Notes under the pieces: generated by a model
The model's input: the letters and a program-made list of their open reading frames with translations, nothing else
What the model was told of the DNA's origin: nothing
Databases searched by the model: none
Assembly (NCBI GenBank): GCA_049513815.1
Contig: JBEKVR010000023.1
Coordinates: 1-44,335 of the forward strand
Source of the DNA: Roseiarcus sp049513815
GTDB lineage: Bacteria > Pseudomonadota > Alphaproteobacteria > Rhizobiales > Beijerinckiaceae
DNA: 44,335 bases
Direction of reading: 5' to 3'
In this document: one piece after another, positions 17,676-26,234 of the stretch
Numbering within the stretch: the first letter of the stretch is position 1
How the letters are laid out: every line of letters begins with the position of its first letter
Position numbers and translations under genes: made by a program

Positions 17676-17924
17676 ATGATGAGCGCCGATCGCCCGATGA
17701 ACGAATATGAGGGCGCGCTGTTCGAAGCGTTTCTCGCCCTCGGCCAAACCCTCCTCGAAGCGTCCAGCATCAGCGAAAGCGCGCTGCTGAACAGGCTCTC
17801 GGAAGCGAGGAAGGATTCGGAGCGAATGGGCCGCAGACAGGGGGCGGCGACCCTCGGACTGATGATCAAATTCTTGGGTGAGCCGTCCAGGTATTTCGTC
17901 GCCGGCGACGTTCCCACGACCTAG
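17676..17924 (+). CDS. Small hypothetical protein
   Basis: This is an 82-residue soluble protein with no domain I recognise. It has an acidic, helix-prone N-terminal half (YEGALFEAFLALGQTLLEAS) and a short basic stretch (EARKDSERMGRRQG), with no membrane segment or cysteines. The case for a real gene rests on AAAGGA spaced 5 bases before the ATG at 17676, a second ATG just after it, and a balanced amino-acid composition unlike the Arg/Ala-rich shadow frames nearby. It converges with the SleB-type hydrolase gene, 10 bp apart. Confidence 0.55.
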   Translation: MMSADRPMNEYEGALFEAFLALGQTLLEASSISESALLNRLSEARKDSERMGRRQGAATLGLMIKFLGEPSRYFVAGDVPTT

Positions 17925-17934
17925 GACGCCCGGG

Positions 17935-19149
17935 CTAGCGCGTCGGGACGGAGCCCTTTGCCGCCGCGACGGTCTGGATCAGCGGCGAAGCGCTCGCCTG
18001 CGGCTGCAGCGGCGGCAGGTCGCCGCGACCGTTGAGGGCGCCGGGCGCCCAGTTCATGCCGGCGCGCATCGCGTAGAAGATGTGCGCGCCGATGCGGTCG
18101 ACGCGGCGCAGCGACGGCGCCCAAAACGGGTAGACATAATTGGCGTGGTAGTTGAGCGCCTCGACAAGCTTCGGATTGTAATTGGCGCCGCTCACCACCG
18201 CCTGCGCGATGCGCGTCGCCGTCGCCCACGCCGCCGGCTCCTCGATGCGCAACGACTTGCCCTCGCAAGCGAACGAGAACTGGCAGGCGAACGGGTGGTT
18301 GCGGTCCTGATAGACGACGGCGCAGACGTCGGTCGGGAAGATGCCGCTGCGCACGCGGTTGAGCACGACTTGGGCGACCGCGGCCTGTCCGGCCTCCGGC
18401 TCGCTGCGCGCTTCGAAGTAGATCGCTTCGCCGAGGCAGCGCATCTGCCGCGCCGAATCCTTGGGATCGATCAGCGACGCGTAATCCGGTTTGGCGCCTG
18501 ACGCCAATTGGCTCGCCACCGTCGCCTGCGCCGCCGCTGCGGGCGTCTGCGGCGTCGCCGCCGTCGTCTGCGCCGTCGCGGCCGCCTTCTGCGGCGCCGG
18601 CTTCTGCTCTGCGATCAGGACCTTGCCGTCGCTGGAGGTCGGCGTCGACGAATTGAGGGCGAAGTCGAGCGGCGCCTCCGGCGTCGCGCCGTCGCCGAAC
18701 GGCAGCAGCGCGGACGGCGCCGAAGGATCGATGTCGGCGACGCGGGCGGGGCTGCGCGAATCGTCAGGCCAGTCCTCGGCCGATTCGGCTTCGTGCGGCG
18801 CGGGCTGCGGCGCGCGCTTGGCCTGAAAACTGGGCCGGAAGATGATGAACGGATCGCCCTTGCCGCTGCGATCGATCGCCGGGAACGCCGACCGGCCTTG
18901 TTTGACGGCGGGATTGGGATCGATCTCGTCGGAGGTCGCCGCCAGGTCCACGCGCGATCCGAGCGTCAGGCTCGCTTCGATAATCGGTCTGGCCGAAGCG
19001 GAGGCGGGAACGAAAGCGGAGATGCGCAGGCTCTGAGGGTCGAGGCCCACTTCCTCGCCCGCCTGAGCGGTGATCGAGACGAGGAAGCCGAGGGCGATGC
19101 CCCAGGGCGCGACCGTCGACCCGACCCAGGCTAAACGCGAACGACCCAT
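17935..19149 (-). CDS. SleB-like cell-wall hydrolase
   Basis: This exported protein of about 404 residues has a signal or anchor helix near the N terminus (WVGSTVAPWGIALGFLVSITAQA). A long Ala/Pro/Ser-rich linker follows (to about 230). The C-terminal Hydrolase_2 (SleB) domain (about 233-382) contains GEAIYFEARSEPEAGQAAVAQVVLNRV-like core residues, the probable catalytic Glu in the YFEAR motif, and FACQFSFACEG. SleB-type domains cleave peptidoglycan glycan strands; in non-sporing alphaproteobacteria they are thought to act in wall remodelling. The start is uncertain: the ATG at 19149 is used, and a GTG at 19173 would add eight Arg/Ser-rich residues. The upstream 246-bp gap shows no gene. Confidence 0.87.
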   Translation of the reverse strand: MGRSRLAWVGSTVAPWGIALGFLVSITAQAGEEVGLDPQSLRISAFVPASASARPIIEASLTLGSRVDLAATSDEIDPNPAVKQGRSAFPAIDRSGKGDPFIIFRPSFQAKRAPQPAPHEAESAEDWPDDSRSPARVADIDPSAPSALLPFGDGATPEAPLDFALNSSTPTSSDGKVLIAEQKPAPQKAAATAQTTAATPQTPAAAAQATVASQLASGAKPDYASLIDPKDSARQMRCLGEAIYFEARSEPEAGQAAVAQVVLNRVRSGIFPTDVCAVVYQDRNHPFACQFSFACEGKSLRIEEPAAWATATRIAQAVVSGANYNPKLVEALNYHANYVYPFWAPSLRRVDRIGAHIFYAMRAGMNWAPGALNGRGDLPPLQPQASASPLIQTVAAAKGSVPTR

Positions 19150-19395
19150 ACGCGACCTACGCCGAGACTGCACGCGAAGCGGAAAATCCGACCGTCTCTG
19201 TTGATAAGGGCTTAAGGTTGCTCACCGGTTACCGTGAGGTACGCCGCGGCGTCCCGCGATGGGGCGCCGGCGTTTCGTCGTTAACGGAGCGTTGCGATCG
19301 GACTCATGTCGGCGCGATCGGCGATCGCGCCCGCTTCGATTCGCCGCCACGCGAAAGAACGCGGCCGCCGGCCGCGTCTGCAATTGCGTTCAACA

Positions 19396-19959
19396 TTAGA
19401 AGGTCGGCGGCGTGCAGGCGGAGACGACGACGAGTTCGCCGTCGCCGGCGTTGCGGAAGCTATGCGGCTTGCGGCTGTCGAAGAAATAGGCGTCGCCGGC
19501 GGCGAGCTCGTAGCGGCGGCCATCGACTTCGAGCGTCAGCCGGCCCTTGATCACCACGCCCGCCTCTTCGCCCTGGTGCGACAGCATCTTGGTTCCCGAC
19601 TGCGCGCCCGGCTTGTAGCGCTCGTGGATCATCTGCAGCGAGCGGCCTTTGAGATTGGCGCCGACCTGGCGGTAGGAGACCGGCCCGCCGGCGATCTCGG
19701 TCAGTTCCGCGGCGCGATAGACGACCTGCTCGCCTTGCGGCTCGGGCGCGGCGAAGAAGTCGGCGATGCCGACGCCGAGCGCCGACAGCACCTGGCGCAG
19801 CGCCGACACCGACGGGCTGACCCGGTCGGCCTCGATCATCGAGATGGTCGCGTTGGAAACAGCGGCGCGGCGGGCCAATTCGCGCTGCGACAGGCCGGCC
19901 CTGAGCCGCAGCGCGCGCAGTCGCTGTCCCACCGCCAGCTCGCGATCAGCGCCGTTCAT
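19396..19959 (-). CDS. XRE-family regulator with C-terminal cupin domain (PuuR-like)
   Basis: This 187-residue repressor-type protein has an N-terminal helix-turn-helix (about 10-65, LSQRELARRAAVSNATISMIE). A C-terminal cupin_2 effector domain (about 110-180) includes HQGEEAGVVIKGRLTLEVDG and AGDAYFFDSRKPHSFRNAG. This layout is that of PuuR and related regulators of amine and amino-acid use. The ATG at 19959 is used, since the HTH then begins near residue 10; an earlier in-frame start would run through the operator. It is divergent from the omega-amino acid aminotransferase gene, its most likely target. Confidence 0.92.
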   Translation of the reverse strand: MNGADRELAVGQRLRALRLRAGLSQRELARRAAVSNATISMIEADRVSPSVSALRQVLSALGVGIADFFAAPEPQGEQVVYRAAELTEIAGGPVSYRQVGANLKGRSLQMIHERYKPGAQSGTKMLSHQGEEAGVVIKGRLTLEVDGRRYELAAGDAYFFDSRKPHSFRNAGDGELVVVSACTPPTF

Positions 19960-19979
19960 GCGTTCAGTATTTAGAACGC
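19960..19979. promoter_or_regulatory. Palindromic operator candidate next to the XRE-cupin gene
   Basis: GCGTTC (19960-19965) and GAACGC (19974-19979) form a perfect 6-bp inverted repeat with an 8-base AT-rich spacer. It directly abuts the regulator start codon, where bound protein would block its own expression. Confidence 0.55.
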
Positions 19980-20024
19980 CACGAACAGCGCGGCAACTGG
20001 ACATCGATTCGCGCCGGTTGCATT

Positions 20025-20040
20025 GTTCAGAATTCTAATC
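20025..20040. promoter_or_regulatory. Second, related operator candidate before the aminotransferase gene
   Basis: GTTCAGAATTCTAATC matches the core of the regulator-proximal site (GTTCAGTATTTAGAAC, 19962-19977) at 12 of 16 positions. It lies 16 bases before the aminotransferase start. Two related sites at the two ends of the divergent gap suggest that the regulator controls both genes. Confidence 0.45.
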
Positions 20041-20055
20041 ACCGAGGAGACTTGC

Positions 20056-21393
20056 ATGTCCGCCGCCGCTCTGCGCGCCGAAATTCCCAACGACCTCGCC
20101 GCCTTCTGGATGCCGTTCACGTCGAACCGCGCGTTCAAGCAGCGGCCGCGGCTCATCGCGCGCTCGAAAGACATGCACTACACCACGCCGGAAGGCCGCC
20201 AGATCCTCGACGCGACCGCGGCCCTGTGGTGCTGCAACGCTGGCCACAACCGCGGTCGGATCGTCGAGGCGATCCAGCGCCAGGCGGGCGAGCTCGATTT
20301 CAGCCCGACCTTTCACTTCGGACATCCGCAAGTGTTCCAGCTCGCCTCGCGTATCGCCGCGCTGGCGCCGGCCGATCTCGACCACGTGTTCTTCACCAAC
20401 TCCGGCTCGGAGGCGTGCGACACCGCGCTGAAGATCGCGCTCGCCTATCACAACGTCCGCGGCCAGGGTTCGCGCCAGCGCCTGATCGGCCGCGAGCGCG
20501 GCTACCATGGCGTCGGCTTCGGCGGCATTTCGGTCGGCGGCATGTCCAACAACCGCAAGTTCTTCGGTTCGCTGCTGGCGGGCGTCGACCATCTGCCGGC
20601 GACCTACAACCGCGAACATCAGGCCTTCACCAAGGGCGAGCCCGAATGGGGCGGCCATCTCGCCGACGCGCTCGAGGGCATCGTCGCCCTGCACGACGCT
20701 TCGACCATCGCCGCGGTGATCGTCGAGCCGATGGCGGGTTCGACCGGCGTGCTGCCGGCGCCGAAGGGCTACCTGCAGAAACTGCGCGCGATCTGCGACA
20801 AGCATGGCATTCTGCTGATCTTCGACGAGGTCATCACCGGTTTCGGCCGCCTCGGCTTCGCCTTCGCCGCCGAGCGCTATGGCGTCGTCCCCGACATCAT
20901 CACCTTCGCCAAGGGCGTCACTTCCGGCACGGTGCCGATGGGCGGCGTCGTCGTGCGCAAGCACGTCTACGACGCGTTCATGAAGGGGCCGGAGCACGCC
21001 ATCGAGCTGTTCCACGGCTACACCTATTCCGGCCACCCGCTCGCCTGCGCCGCCAGCCTCGCCGCGCTCGACGTCTATCGCGACGAGAAGCTGTTCGAGC
21101 GCGCGCATGCGCTCGAACCGAAGTGGTGCGACGCGCTGATGACGCTCAAGGGCCTGCCCAACGTCGCCGACATCCGCTGCGTCGGCCTGACCGGCGCGAT
21201 CGACCTCGCGCCGTCGTCGGCGGGCCCCGGCGAGCGCGGCTATGCGGCGCTCGACTATTCCTTCCACGAAGCCGGGATCATGCTGCGCCTGTCCGGCGAC
21301 ACGATCGAGCTGACGCCGCCGCTGGTGGTCAGCGAAGACCAGATCGGCGAGATCGTCGACAAGGTCGGGCGGACGATCAAGGCGGTGGCCTGA
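20056..21393 (+). CDS. Omega-amino acid--pyruvate aminotransferase (class III)
   Basis: This 445-residue PLP enzyme moves an amino group from an omega-amino acid or amine (beta-alanine, putrescine-type or taurine-like) to pyruvate, giving alanine. Class III signatures are present: the cofactor-binding TNSGSEACDTALKIA (114-128), Asp257 in LLIFDEVITGFGR, and the Schiff-base Lys286 in TFAKGVTSG. The start MSAAALRAEIPNDLAAFWMPFT and the LWCCNAGHNR motif are typical of beta-alanine:pyruvate transaminases (AptA-like). GAGGAGA lies 5 bases before the ATG at 20056. The divergent PuuR-like regulator supports a role in amine or beta-alanine breakdown; the exact donor cannot be read. Confidence 0.92.
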   Translation: MSAAALRAEIPNDLAAFWMPFTSNRAFKQRPRLIARSKDMHYTTPEGRQILDATAALWCCNAGHNRGRIVEAIQRQAGELDFSPTFHFGHPQVFQLASRIAALAPADLDHVFFTNSGSEACDTALKIALAYHNVRGQGSRQRLIGRERGYHGVGFGGISVGGMSNNRKFFGSLLAGVDHLPATYNREHQAFTKGEPEWGGHLADALEGIVALHDASTIAAVIVEPMAGSTGVLPAPKGYLQKLRAICDKHGILLIFDEVITGFGRLGFAFAAERYGVVPDIITFAKGVTSGTVPMGGVVVRKHVYDAFMKGPEHAIELFHGYTYSGHPLACAASLAALDVYRDEKLFERAHALEPKWCDALMTLKGLPNVADIRCVGLTGAIDLAPSSAGPGERGYAALDYSFHEAGIMLRLSGDTIELTPPLVVSEDQIGEIVDKVGRTIKAVA

Positions 21394-21504
21394 CGAGCGA
21401 TTGCGGGCTTGGCAGTCAGGCGTGATCGGCGATCGCGCCTGTATTGCTTGGCTCGCACGCGGTCCTGCGCTCACTGGAGATCGTGGGCGGGAAATTCGTC
21501 TCGC

Positions 21505-22515
21505 CTACTTCCGCAGTGGGGCGCAGCTGTCGCCGACGACCAGCGTCGGCGGAAAGACGACGTTGTGCGGTTCGGCCCTGGCGCCGCGGTTGATCCGGTC
21601 CATCAGCAGGCGGATCGACTCGTTCACCATCGCGACGATCGGGTGCTCAGCCCTCGTCAGCGCCGGCTTTAGACCGCGGATTCCCGGGATGTTGTCGGTC
21701 GAAGCGACGGAAATATCCTCCGGACAATTCAACCCGACGTCGCTAAGCGCGCGCAAAGCGCCAAGCGCCATCGCGCCGCTCGCCACATACAGCGCCGTCG
21801 GCCGCTCTGGCTGCTCGAACATGCTGCGCGCGGCCGAATAGGCGACCTCTTCGCGGAACTCTCCCGTTCGTACAAAGCGAGGATCGAGCGTAAGGCCCTT
21901 GGCGCTCATTGCCGCCTGCATGCCTTCGAAGCGGGCTTTTCCGGTGCTCGAGTGCATAGACCCCGTGATGGCGCCAATTCGGGTATGGCCGAGATCGATC
22001 AGGTAGTTGGTCACCTGATAGCTTGCCAAGAAATTGTCGATTGTGACCGTATCCAATCGGTCGTCGTCGACCGTGCGCCCGAACAGCACGGTCGGAAGCC
22101 GCCGACCGTCGAATTCTCGCAGAGCCGGGCTCAACGCGCCGCTGACGGGCACGAGAACAAGGCCCTCGCAGCGCAACGTTCGAACCCGGTAGAGAATCTG
22201 CTTTTCCGCTTCGGGATTCTCATCGCTGTTGAACACCACCAATGAGTAGCCCCAAGCCGAAACCGCCGCCTCGGCCGCGCAGATGACGCGCGAAAAGAAC
22301 ATGTTCGACAAATCTGCGACGGCGATCGCAATCAGCCCGCTGCGGCCGCGCCTTAGGTTTCTCGCCAATTGCGACGGTGCGTACCCCTGCTTGTCGATGG
22401 CATCGAGCACTCGAGCCCTGAGGGCGGGGCTGACATAAGCGGAGCCATTGACCACCGCCGACACCGTGGCCGCCGAAACCCCCGCCGCCTTCGCCACATC
22501 CTTGATCGTCGACAT
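21505..22515 (-). CDS. LacI-family transcriptional regulator
   Basis: This 336-residue regulator has the LacI helix-turn-helix at residues 3-24 (TIKDVAKAAGVSAATVSAVVNG), a hinge helix ending in SQLARNLRRGRSG, and a periplasmic-binding-protein-like effector domain to the C terminus. It lies divergent from the sugar-type ABC operon, and LacI-type palindromes sit in front of both. It therefore most likely represses that operon until the imported solute or a product binds. The TVSAVVNG recognition segment is typical, with a Ser-Ala-Ala-Thr helix start. The ligand is unknown. Confidence 0.94.
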   Translation of the reverse strand: MSTIKDVAKAAGVSAATVSAVVNGSAYVSPALRARVLDAIDKQGYAPSQLARNLRRGRSGLIAIAVADLSNMFFSRVICAAEAAVSAWGYSLVVFNSDENPEAEKQILYRVRTLRCEGLVLVPVSGALSPALREFDGRRLPTVLFGRTVDDDRLDTVTIDNFLASYQVTNYLIDLGHTRIGAITGSMHSSTGKARFEGMQAAMSAKGLTLDPRFVRTGEFREEVAYSAARSMFEQPERPTALYVASGAMALGALRALSDVGLNCPEDISVASTDNIPGIRGLKPALTRAEHPIVAMVNESIRLLMDRINRGARAEPHNVVFPPTLVVGDSCAPLRK

Positions 22516-22523
22516 AGTTTCTC

Positions 22524-22539
22524 AGCAAATCGTTTCGCT
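22524..22539. promoter_or_regulatory. LacI-type operator O1 (regulator side)
   Basis: AGCAAATCGTTTCGCT is an imperfect palindrome around a central CG (12 of 16 bases symmetric), the form bound by LacI-family proteins. It ends 8 bases before the regulator start codon, so it is likely autoregulatory. Confidence 0.6.
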
Positions 22540-22655
22540 AGTTATCGGCGATCTTCTGTCAATTGTCCAGCAGTCTGAGTCCCTTGAATATAAGGTTTGT
22601 GCGACAATGCGCACTGCTTTTTCGCTTGCCTGAACAGCGACGTTGGATTAATTGC

Positions 22656-22671
22656 AGCAAATCGGTTCGCT
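22656..22671. promoter_or_regulatory. LacI-type operator O2 (transporter side)
   Basis: AGCAAATCGGTTCGCT differs from O1 by one base. It is followed by a further half-site (CGTTTCGCT, 22673-22681). It lies 45 bases before the binding-protein start codon, where a bound repressor would block the transporter promoter. Confidence 0.6.
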
Positions 22672-22716
22672 ACGTTTCGCTAGTAATGAGAGCGGCGGCC
22701 CGTTGGGAGGTTTGAG

Positions 22717-23655
22717 ATGAGGAATCTCGTAGTCAGCGTCGCGGCCGCGATGGCCGCGCTTACGGTCGGCCCCGCCCTAGCGGAGCCGCCCCTCGTCGGC
22801 ATCGTTTCCATTAGCGCGAACGAGGCGAACAACGCCCGGTACATCTCCGGCGCCCAGACGGCCGCCAAAGAATTGGGCTGGAACGTGTCGGTGATCGACG
22901 CCGCAGGGAGCGCGGATCAGGCCAACGCCGCGATCCAGAATTTCGCCCAGCGCGGCGCGGCGGCCATTGTCGACATGGTGTTTCCGTTTTCCTCGATCGG
23001 GGCCGGCCTCGCCGCCGCCAAGGGCGCCAATATCCCGGTCGTGACCTGGGGCGGCGGGCTCGGAAGCACTGTCGCCGCGACCAATGGTTCGGGCGGCCCG
23101 ATGGTCGTCCCGGTGAACGACCTCATGATCAAGACGATGAGCGGCAAGGGATCGGTGCTCGAACTCACGTATCATACCGGCGAAGTCTGCCGAAACCGCG
23201 AGGTCGAGGTCGACCGAGCGCTCAAGGACTATCCGGACATCAAGGTCATCAAGAACGAAGTGCGCATTCCCGGCTACTTCGAGGACGGCGCCCAGTACGC
23301 GAACGCGTGGCTGGCGTCGCATCCGGCCGGAAAGGAGAATCTTGCCATCTGGGGGTGCTGGGACGATCCTTCGATTGGCGCGATCGGCTCGCTGCGCTCA
23401 CAAGGCCGCACCGACGTGAAGGTCTACGGCGTCAATGGCAACGCGCAGGCGCTCGAGAACATCACGAAGGGCTTCATGACGGCGACGGCCTGGCAGGACA
23501 GCTACACCGAAGGCTCCAACATGATGAAGCTCTTACCCGAAATCATCAAGGCGGGGTCGAATTGGCAGCCGAAGGCGGTCGAGGTGCCGGCGGTCCTGGT
23601 CACCAAGGACACTATCGAAAAGTTTCTCGCCGATCATCCCGCCGCGGTGAAATAG
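22717..23655 (+). CDS. Sugar-type ABC transporter periplasmic binding protein
   Basis: This 312-residue secreted protein of the Peripla_BP_4 (ribose/galactose-binding-like) group has a signal peptide with cleavage near residue 22 (PALA-EPP). The two-lobe fold begins VGIVSISANEANNARYISGAQTAAKELG. Further family-like stretches are AAAIVDMVFPFSSIG and the C-terminal lobe hinge VYGVNGNAQALENITKGFMTAT. GGGAGG lies 6 bases before the ATG. It opens an operon with the ATPase, permease and lactonase-like genes. The ligand may be a sugar, a sugar lactone or another small polar compound; the sequence does not tell. Confidence 0.92.
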   Translation: MRNLVVSVAAAMAALTVGPALAEPPLVGIVSISANEANNARYISGAQTAAKELGWNVSVIDAAGSADQANAAIQNFAQRGAAAIVDMVFPFSSIGAGLAAAKGANIPVVTWGGGLGSTVAATNGSGGPMVVPVNDLMIKTMSGKGSVLELTYHTGEVCRNREVEVDRALKDYPDIKVIKNEVRIPGYFEDGAQYANAWLASHPAGKENLAIWGCWDDPSIGAIGSLRSQGRTDVKVYGVNGNAQALENITKGFMTATAWQDSYTEGSNMMKLLPEIIKAGSNWQPKAVEVPAVLVTKDTIEKFLADHPAAVK

Positions 23656-23676
23656 CGAACCTAGCGTGCATGCGCG

Positions 23677-25230
23677 ATGAATGACGCCGCTCTCGAATCG
23701 ACGACGCCTCAGGCGCCGCGGTTCATTGCCGCCAACGCCATCAGCAAGGCATACGGCGGCGCGCAGGCGCTGAGAGCGGTGTCGTTGTCGATCGTTCCCG
23801 GCGAGGTCCACGGCCTCGTCGGGGCGAACGGCGCAGGCAAGTCCACGCTCATCCGGATTCTTGCGGGCCTGACCCAACCCGACAGCGGCGAGATCGTCGT
23901 CGATGGGCGGCGCGTGATCGCAAATTCTCCCCACATCGCGAACGAACTCGGGATGAGCTTCATCCACCAGGAGTTGGCGTTCGTGCCCGGCATGACGGTG
24001 CTGGAAAACATCATGCTGGGTCTGCCCAAGAAGACCCGATTCGGCCTCGTTGACTGGCCGACGATCGCTCGCGAGATCACTCCGATCGCCAATCGCGTCG
24101 GCGTGCGCGCGCCGCTGACCGCCAACGTCAACGGGCTTTCGACTGCCGAGAACTGGCTGATCAACATAACGCGGGCGCTGGTGCGCAAAGCGCGGCTGAT
24201 CGTCATGGACGAACCGACCGCCGCTCTGTCGGCGGCCGAAAGCGAGCGCCTCTTCGACATCATCCGCGAGCTGAGCAGGTCCGGCATCGCGGTGCTCTAT
24301 GTTTCCCATCGACTCGACGAGATCCTTGAGCTTTGCCAGCGCGTCACGGTCTTCCGCGACGGCCAGTTGGTCGCCGAATTGACGGGCGCTGGTCTGACCC
24401 GCCAGGCGCTGGTCGAGTCGATTGTCGGCGGCGCGGTCGAGTCGTCGCACAATCACATTGGCGCCAGCGCCGTCGACGGCGTCGCGATCTCGGTGCGCCG
24501 GATTTCGCGCGCGCCGAAGGTCAAGAGCGTCAGCTTCGACCTGAAGAAAGGCGAGGTTCTCGGGCTCGGCGGCCTCGTCGGCGCCGGCCGCAGCGAATTG
24601 GCGCGCATTCTCTTTGGCGCCGACCGGCCCGACTCGGGCGCGATGACGCTCGACGGCAAACCTTTCGCGCCGAGAAGCCCCGCCCAGGCGGTGAAGTCCG
24701 GAGTCGGATTCGTGCCCGAAGAACGACGGGCCGAGGGCCTCATCCTGTCGAAGAGCGTTGGCCTCAATCTCGGGCTGGCGAATTTGAGCTCGATTGTCGT
24801 CAGCCCGATGCTGCCGCTGATCAGCCGGCGCCGGCGCGACGCGTTCGTCGAGCGCACCATCAAGGCGTTCGCGATCAGAGGCGCCAGCGTCGACACGCCG
24901 GTCGGGCGCCTGAGCGGCGGCAATCAACAGAAAGTCGTCATCGGACGCTGGCTGCAATCGAAGCCCAAGGTGCTCATTCTCGACGAACCCACACGCGGCG
25001 TCGATGTCGGCGCACGCGCTGAGCTTCACAAACTCATCCGGGGACTGGCCCGCGAGGGCGTGGCGGTTCTCGTCATATCCTCCGACCCCGAGGAACTGCC
25101 AGATCTCTGTGACCGCGTCCTTATCATGGCGGAGGGGCGCATCGTCGGCGAGCTTGCGGGCGACGCGCTCACGCGCCATGCCATCATCGCGGCGAGCTAC
25201 GCAGGGGTCCAAGAGCACAGCGTCACATGA
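23677..25230 (+). CDS. Sugar-type ABC transporter ATP-binding protein (RbsA/MglA-like)
   Basis: This 517-residue duplicated ATPase drives the ribose-type importer. The first domain has Walker A GANGAGKST (49-57) and Walker B LIVMDEPTAAL, but a degenerate signature (LSTAE in place of LSGGQ). The second has a degenerate Walker A (GLVGAGRSE), a good signature LSGGNQQKV and Walker B VLILDEPTRGVDVGA. This unequal pair is normal for RbsA-type proteins. The gene starts 21 bases after the binding-protein stop, and its stop overlaps the permease start by four bases (ATGA), which implies translational coupling. Confidence 0.95.
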   Translation: MNDAALESTTPQAPRFIAANAISKAYGGAQALRAVSLSIVPGEVHGLVGANGAGKSTLIRILAGLTQPDSGEIVVDGRRVIANSPHIANELGMSFIHQELAFVPGMTVLENIMLGLPKKTRFGLVDWPTIAREITPIANRVGVRAPLTANVNGLSTAENWLINITRALVRKARLIVMDEPTAALSAAESERLFDIIRELSRSGIAVLYVSHRLDEILELCQRVTVFRDGQLVAELTGAGLTRQALVESIVGGAVESSHNHIGASAVDGVAISVRRISRAPKVKSVSFDLKKGEVLGLGGLVGAGRSELARILFGADRPDSGAMTLDGKPFAPRSPAQAVKSGVGFVPEERRAEGLILSKSVGLNLGLANLSSIVVSPMLPLISRRRRDAFVERTIKAFAIRGASVDTPVGRLSGGNQQKVVIGRWLQSKPKVLILDEPTRGVDVGARAELHKLIRGLAREGVAVLVISSDPEELPDLCDRVLIMAEGRIVGELAGDALTRHAIIAASYAGVQEHSVT

Positions 25231-26222
25231 CCGAAGACTTGATTTCCACGCGCCGCCTATCGCCCGCCGCGAAGGCGGCCCTCGGCATATTTGCCCGTTA
25301 TGCGACGATCATCGGACTGGCGCTGATGATCGTCGCCTTCTCGGTGCTGTCGCCTGACGCGTTCCCGACATTCAACAATTTCATAAACGTCCTCAACCAG
25401 GCGTCGCTGGCGATGATCATCTCCGGCGGACTGACGCTCGCGCTCGTCGTCGGCGAAATGGACCTTTCGGTCGGCTATGCGGCCAGCCTGCATGGCGTCC
25501 TGGTCACCGGACTGATTGTGCACAGCGGTCTGCCAATTCCCGTAGCGCTGGCGGTCGTCATCGCGCTGGGCGGTTTGGTCGGCGCAGCAAACGGCCTGAT
25601 CGTGACGAAACTCAGAGTGAATTCCGTTATCGCGACGCTCGGCGTCGGAACAATTCTCGTCGGCCTGGCGTTCGCCTATTCATCGGGCGTGCCGATCGTC
25701 GCCGGCGTGCCGGAAGCCTTCCTGCAGCTGGCCCTCGGCCGTTGGCTCTTCGGCATTCCCAATCCGATCATCGTCATGGCGCTGGTCGTGCTGGTCTTGT
25801 GGGTGCTCGTTGAACGAACGGCGATCGGCCAGGCAATCCAGGCCGTCGGCGGCAATCAGGCGGCCGCGCGCCTTGCCGGCATAAGCGTCGACCGCATCAA
25901 GATTCTCGGCTTCGTCATTTCCGGCATGTGCGCCGCGCTCACCGGCGCGCTTCTCGCCTCGCGCCTCGGCAGCGGCACGACGAGCGCAGCCGACTCCTAT
26001 CTGCTGAACGCTTTCGCCGCTGTCTTTCTGGGATCGGCGACGCTGCGTGACGGCGAGTTCCACGTTCTGGGGACTTTGGTTGGTACGCTGATCATCGTCT
26101 TCGGGTTCAACGGCCTCAATATATTCGGAGCGCCCACCTTCTCGCAGTATGTGTTTCAGGGAGCGGCCTTGATCATCGCGGTCGGGCTCTCCAGCCTCGG
26201 CCGCATGTTGGCGGAAAGCTGA
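25227..26222 (+). CDS. Sugar-type ABC transporter permease (RbsC-like)
   Basis: This 331-residue inner-membrane protein has about ten hydrophobic segments and the BPD_transp_2 signature around GGNQAAARLAGISVDRIKILGFVISG. The family motif ALVVGEMDLSVGYAASL lies near residues 73-89. It should form a homodimer pore for the RbsA-like ATPase. It overlaps the ATPase gene by four bases and is followed 12 bases later by the lactonase-like gene, so all four genes are probably on one transcript. Confidence 0.95.
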   Translation: MTEDLISTRRLSPAAKAALGIFARYATIIGLALMIVAFSVLSPDAFPTFNNFINVLNQASLAMIISGGLTLALVVGEMDLSVGYAASLHGVLVTGLIVHSGLPIPVALAVVIALGGLVGAANGLIVTKLRVNSVIATLGVGTILVGLAFAYSSGVPIVAGVPEAFLQLALGRWLFGIPNPIIVMALVVLVLWVLVERTAIGQAIQAVGGNQAAARLAGISVDRIKILGFVISGMCAALTGALLASRLGSGTTSAADSYLLNAFAAVFLGSATLRDGEFHVLGTLVGTLIIVFGFNGLNIFGAPTFSQYVFQGAALIIAVGLSSLGRMLAES

Positions 26223-26234
26223 AAGGAATAGGCG

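Noticed and set aside
19221..19238. CTCAC...GTGAG inverted repeat upstream of the SleB-like gene
   Set aside because: Only five perfectly paired bases with an asymmetric centre and no promoter alongside; too weak to call an operator.
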